Source: Gammaproteobacteria bacterium 45_16_T64
GTDB taxonomy: Bacteria; Pseudomonadota; Gammaproteobacteria; Pseudomonadales; Ketobacteraceae
Length of the DNA stretch: 64,000 nt
Assembly (NCBI GenBank): GCA_002162955.1
Contig: MABD01000040.1
Location: 56,926-120,925, forward strand
Direction: 5' to 3'
Shown in pieces: positions 61,883 to 64,000 of the stretch. The notes under the pieces are model-generated. The model was not told the origin of the DNA, did not search any database, and saw only the letters and a list, made by a program, of their open reading frames with translations. Made by a program: the position numbers and the translations under genes. The stretch's first letter is position 1; each line of letters begins with the position of its first letter.

Positions 61883-63628
61883 TCAGCCGTCAAAAGTCCA
61901 AACAAACACAACCTCCACCTGATTACCATTACCTAAATACCGAACAGACTCACACATTGTATTAATGAGAGGAATCCCTCTACCGCAATACCCCGCTGTT
62001 TTATGCTCCTCATCCTTATCGGCGTGCTCGAACCCTAAACCACTATCCTGAACTCTCAATGTCAATCGGCCGCCATTTTCCATAGGTTCATGATCAAGAT
62101 GAAAAATAACCTTACCCTTATCAAGGCTTTCCAATCGCGAGACTCGCTGACCATAATACTCGGCAAATCCAGTAGGCGACGCCTTTAGCTCAGAATCTAA
62201 ACCAAGCACCCCATGTTCAAGCGCATTAGAATACAGCTCTGCAAGGATGGTATAAATCTTGCCGCTATGGGGGCGTAATCCCGGCACTTCCATCAACAAA
62301 TGCGTTAGCAATGGCAGTGGATTAAACTCCCGTAACGTTAAAGGACGCAACTCATAGCTCATCGACCAATCTGGCGGCCCGCCAATTAAACTACGAGAAT
62401 CCTGTTCACTAAAGTACTCCCCCAAATCCTCCTCTGCCACCATGATCGCTTCAACAATCGTATGATCATCATCTTGATCAGCATGGTTAGTATATTCAGC
62501 TACAGATGCGATGAGTTCTTCAAAAAAATTATCTGGATTTTTGTTTTCGGCAAATGCTCGTCGAACACCGTCCTCACCAAACATCTCATCTCTATTATTC
62601 ACTTCTTCCAAGATACCGTCGGACCACATATAGAACCGATCACCCTTATTCATAGGGATAACACGAGTATCTGTACTAAATTTGTCTCCGCCCAATACAC
62701 CCAACGGTAAATGCTGCGACGCAAAGTTTTCGATGCTGTCATCTTGACGATAGACAAACACATCAGGCAAGCCACCAAGCCAGAATTCCGCAGTCTCATT
62801 TCTAAAGCTAAAGTCCACTAAGCAGGAACAACAGAACACACCAACCGGGAGAATTCGTTTTAGCTTATTATTGATTTCCCGCATAATATCTTGCAGGGAA
62901 AAACCTTTTTGCGCCATTCCATAGAAAATTTCAGAAACTGGCATCGCACCAATCGCAGCAGGCAAGCCATGGCCGGTGAAATCACCGAGAAAAACAAACA
63001 TACCACCATTGGGCTTTCGAGCCGCAAGTATAAGATCCCCATTAAACACCGCCATCGGGGACAGCAAATGTTTAATGTTCGGCGCATCAACACAGCCTGA
63101 ATGCGCAATATTGTCAAAAACGACCTTTGCCACTTCCTGTTCGTGAATCAAATGGTCATGATGCTTAACAATTTCATCACGCTGAGCCTGCACGGTCTCG
63201 TGCAATTTCCGCATACGAGCAAAGGCTAAAATTTTCGCTTTGAGAATAATGCGATTATAAGGTTTACTCAAAAAATCATGGCCACCCGCATCTAAGCAAT
63301 CGGCCAAGGAAGCGGCGTCTTTTAGGGAGGTCAAGAATATTATTGGCACCAAGTTTTCGCCCGCAAGATCGCGAATAGCCCTCGCCGCCTGGAACCCATC
63401 GACATTGGGCATCAATGCATCAAGTAAAATTAGATCAGGAGATTTATCAACAAAGGCGTCAATCGCTTCTTGGCCATCCCTTGCCGTATAGACGGTATGG
63501 CCTTCTTTTCGTACGATGGTCTGGAGAATTAATCGATCGGAGTCGTTATCGTCGGCAATGAGAATACGTAAATTCTCTTCCGCGGGAGCAGGTAAGTTAT
63601 TTTCCAAAGTAGATTCCACTACGCACAT
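61883..63628 (-). CDS. hsbR: HsbR-like receiver/PP2C phosphatase/ATPase protein
   Basis: A 581-residue regulator. Residues 20-140 form a receiver (ILIADDNDSDR; phosphoacceptor Asp in LILLDALMPNVDG). Residues 175-400 form a SpoIIE-type PP2C phosphatase (FLGDFTGHGLPAAIGAMPVS, DRFYMWSDGILEE, QDDDHTIV). The last 130 residues are a HATPase_c kinase-like domain (ELYSNALEHGVLGL, VQDSGLGF, GRGIPLI). In Pseudomonas HsbR phosphorylates or dephosphorylates HsbA depending on phosphate from HptB. AAGG lies 8 bp before the ATG. It sits between hsbA and hptB, all in one direction. Confidence 0.88.
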   Translation of the reverse strand: MCVVESTLENNLPAPAEENLRILIADDNDSDRLILQTIVRKEGHTVYTARDGQEAIDAFVDKSPDLILLDALMPNVDGFQAARAIRDLAGENLVPIIFLTSLKDAASLADCLDAGGHDFLSKPYNRIILKAKILAFARMRKLHETVQAQRDEIVKHHDHLIHEQEVAKVVFDNIAHSGCVDAPNIKHLLSPMAVFNGDLILAARKPNGGMFVFLGDFTGHGLPAAIGAMPVSEIFYGMAQKGFSLQDIMREINNKLKRILPVGVFCCSCLVDFSFRNETAEFWLGGLPDVFVYRQDDSIENFASQHLPLGVLGGDKFSTDTRVIPMNKGDRFYMWSDGILEEVNNRDEMFGEDGVRRAFAENKNPDNFFEELIASVAEYTNHADQDDDHTIVEAIMVAEEDLGEYFSEQDSRSLIGGPPDWSMSYELRPLTLREFNPLPLLTHLLMEVPGLRPHSGKIYTILAELYSNALEHGVLGLDSELKASPTGFAEYYGQRVSRLESLDKGKVIFHLDHEPMENGGRLTLRVQDSGLGFEHADKDEEHKTAGYCGRGIPLINTMCESVRYLGNGNQVEVVFVWTFDG

Positions 63629-63688
63629 CCCCGTGCCTTAGCAAGCAATATTAATACATTGCCACTAAGGTACAGGTCGATTGTTGGA

Positions 63689-63991
63689 TTATTTGATGGC
63701 GAACAATTGTTCGAAATTTGAAATGGTCAGGATCTTTTTCACGTCAGGGTTACAATTGATAATTTCAATATTGGAATTATCACCACCCGCGTGATCGCGA
63801 AGCAATAGAAGCATGCCTAACGCAGAACTGTCCAAATATGTCGTTTCCTTCATGTCTACAACATAACCCTTAGGATCATCTGACGCTTTCTCATAGGCAT
63901 CGCGAAATTCCTGATGAGCACTGAAATCAAATCGTCCCTGGATCTTAATGGTCAATTCACCAGCGGACCCTTCAGAAGACCATATAGCCAT
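63689..63991 (-). CDS. hsbA: Anti-anti-sigma factor HsbA (STAS domain)
   Basis: A 100-residue STAS protein: GELTIKIQGRFDFSAH opens the fold and YLDSSALGMLLLL holds the phosphorylation site, with Ser55/Ser56 after Asp54. In Pseudomonas unphosphorylated HsbA binds FlgM to free the flagellar sigma factor FliA, and the phosphorylated form steers toward biofilm. The gene is upstream of hsbR (60-bp gap) in the same direction. The start codon lies 9 bp from the window edge, so its promoter and any flgM/flgN neighbours are outside. The frame appears complete. Confidence 0.85.
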   Translation of the reverse strand: MAIWSSEGSAGELTIKIQGRFDFSAHQEFRDAYEKASDDPKGYVVDMKETTYLDSSALGMLLLLRDHAGGDNSNIEIINCNPDVKKILTISNFEQLFAIK

Positions 63992-64000
63992 TATTACACC

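Noticed and set aside
1..64000. Mobile elements, CRISPR, tRNA or rRNA genes
   Set aside because: No transposase, integrase, regular spaced repeats, cloverleaf or rRNA-like sequence was recognised by reading; a tRNAscan or repeat search could still find something short.

Overview
The window reads as ordinary chromosome of a free-living, flagellated, probably marine gammaproteobacterium related to the Pseudomonadales/Oceanospirillales. The support is the set of housekeeping genes (dusC, dinG, polB, xthA, tesB, gcdH), a phasin, a TRAP transporter of the fused-permease type, several outer-membrane porins, and at the right edge an hptB-hsbR-hsbA group in the order known from Pseudomonas. Base composition is moderate and even by eye. 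I see no insertion sequence, prophage, integron, CRISPR array, rRNA or tRNA. The species is not identifiable from this evidence.

Layout. 0.5-4.3 kb: dusC, an unknown protein, and a periplasmic binding protein next to a Tsx-like outer-membrane channel. 4.5-8.6 kb: an envelope glycan or lipid operon with a PAP2 phosphatase-GtrA fusion, a GT9 heptosyltransferase-like protein and a GT39/ArnT-like membrane transferase. 8.7-17.2 kb: a sensory and redox block. It holds three small amino-acid-type binding proteins (one frameshifted), a chemoreceptor, a porin, and a redox module made of a b-type cytochrome fused to PilZ, a pentaheme lipoprotein, a small exported protein and cytochrome c'. 17.2-28.6 kb: dinG, a TatT-like lipoprotein/binding protein/TRAP permease set, tesB, polB and xthA. 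28.9-39.2 kb: a Crp/Fnr regulator, a CaiB-type CoA-transferase, an S51-like hydrolase, a PreP-like M16 protease, a DnaQ-like exonuclease, a Nudix hydrolase, and TIGR03545 and DUF1461 membrane proteins. 39.3-46.0 kb: two more binding proteins (one glycerol/sugar-type), a porin, a ferritin-like diiron protein and gcdH. 46.1-57.3 kb: an M16 peptidase with a C-terminal anchor, orphan ParA with a YkvA protein, a phasin pair, a UbiJ-like membrane protein, two DUF445 paralogues, a beta-lactamase-fold hydrolase, and two response regulators with C-terminal membrane anchors followed by a CBS protein. 57.5-64 kb: a PHP-domain lipoprotein, a YihG-type acyltransferase, and hptB-hsbR-hsbA.

How the genes fit together. 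Nutrient sensing and uptake dominate: five SBP_bac_3-type proteins without permeases, one GlpV-like protein without its ABC partners, three outer-membrane channels, one chemoreceptor and one complete TRAP system. Signalling is rich too: a PilZ fusion, tail-anchored receiver proteins, and the HptB/HsbR/HsbA switch, which in Pseudomonas controls the anti-sigma factor FlgM and biofilm formation.

The strongest candidates for something undescribed are the cytochrome b-PilZ fusion with its heme-protein neighbours, the pair of receiver proteins with C-terminal membrane anchors, and a 23-bp element (two inverted DnaA-box-like sequences around a 5-bp spacer) that occurs at similar distances upstream of two unrelated genes.
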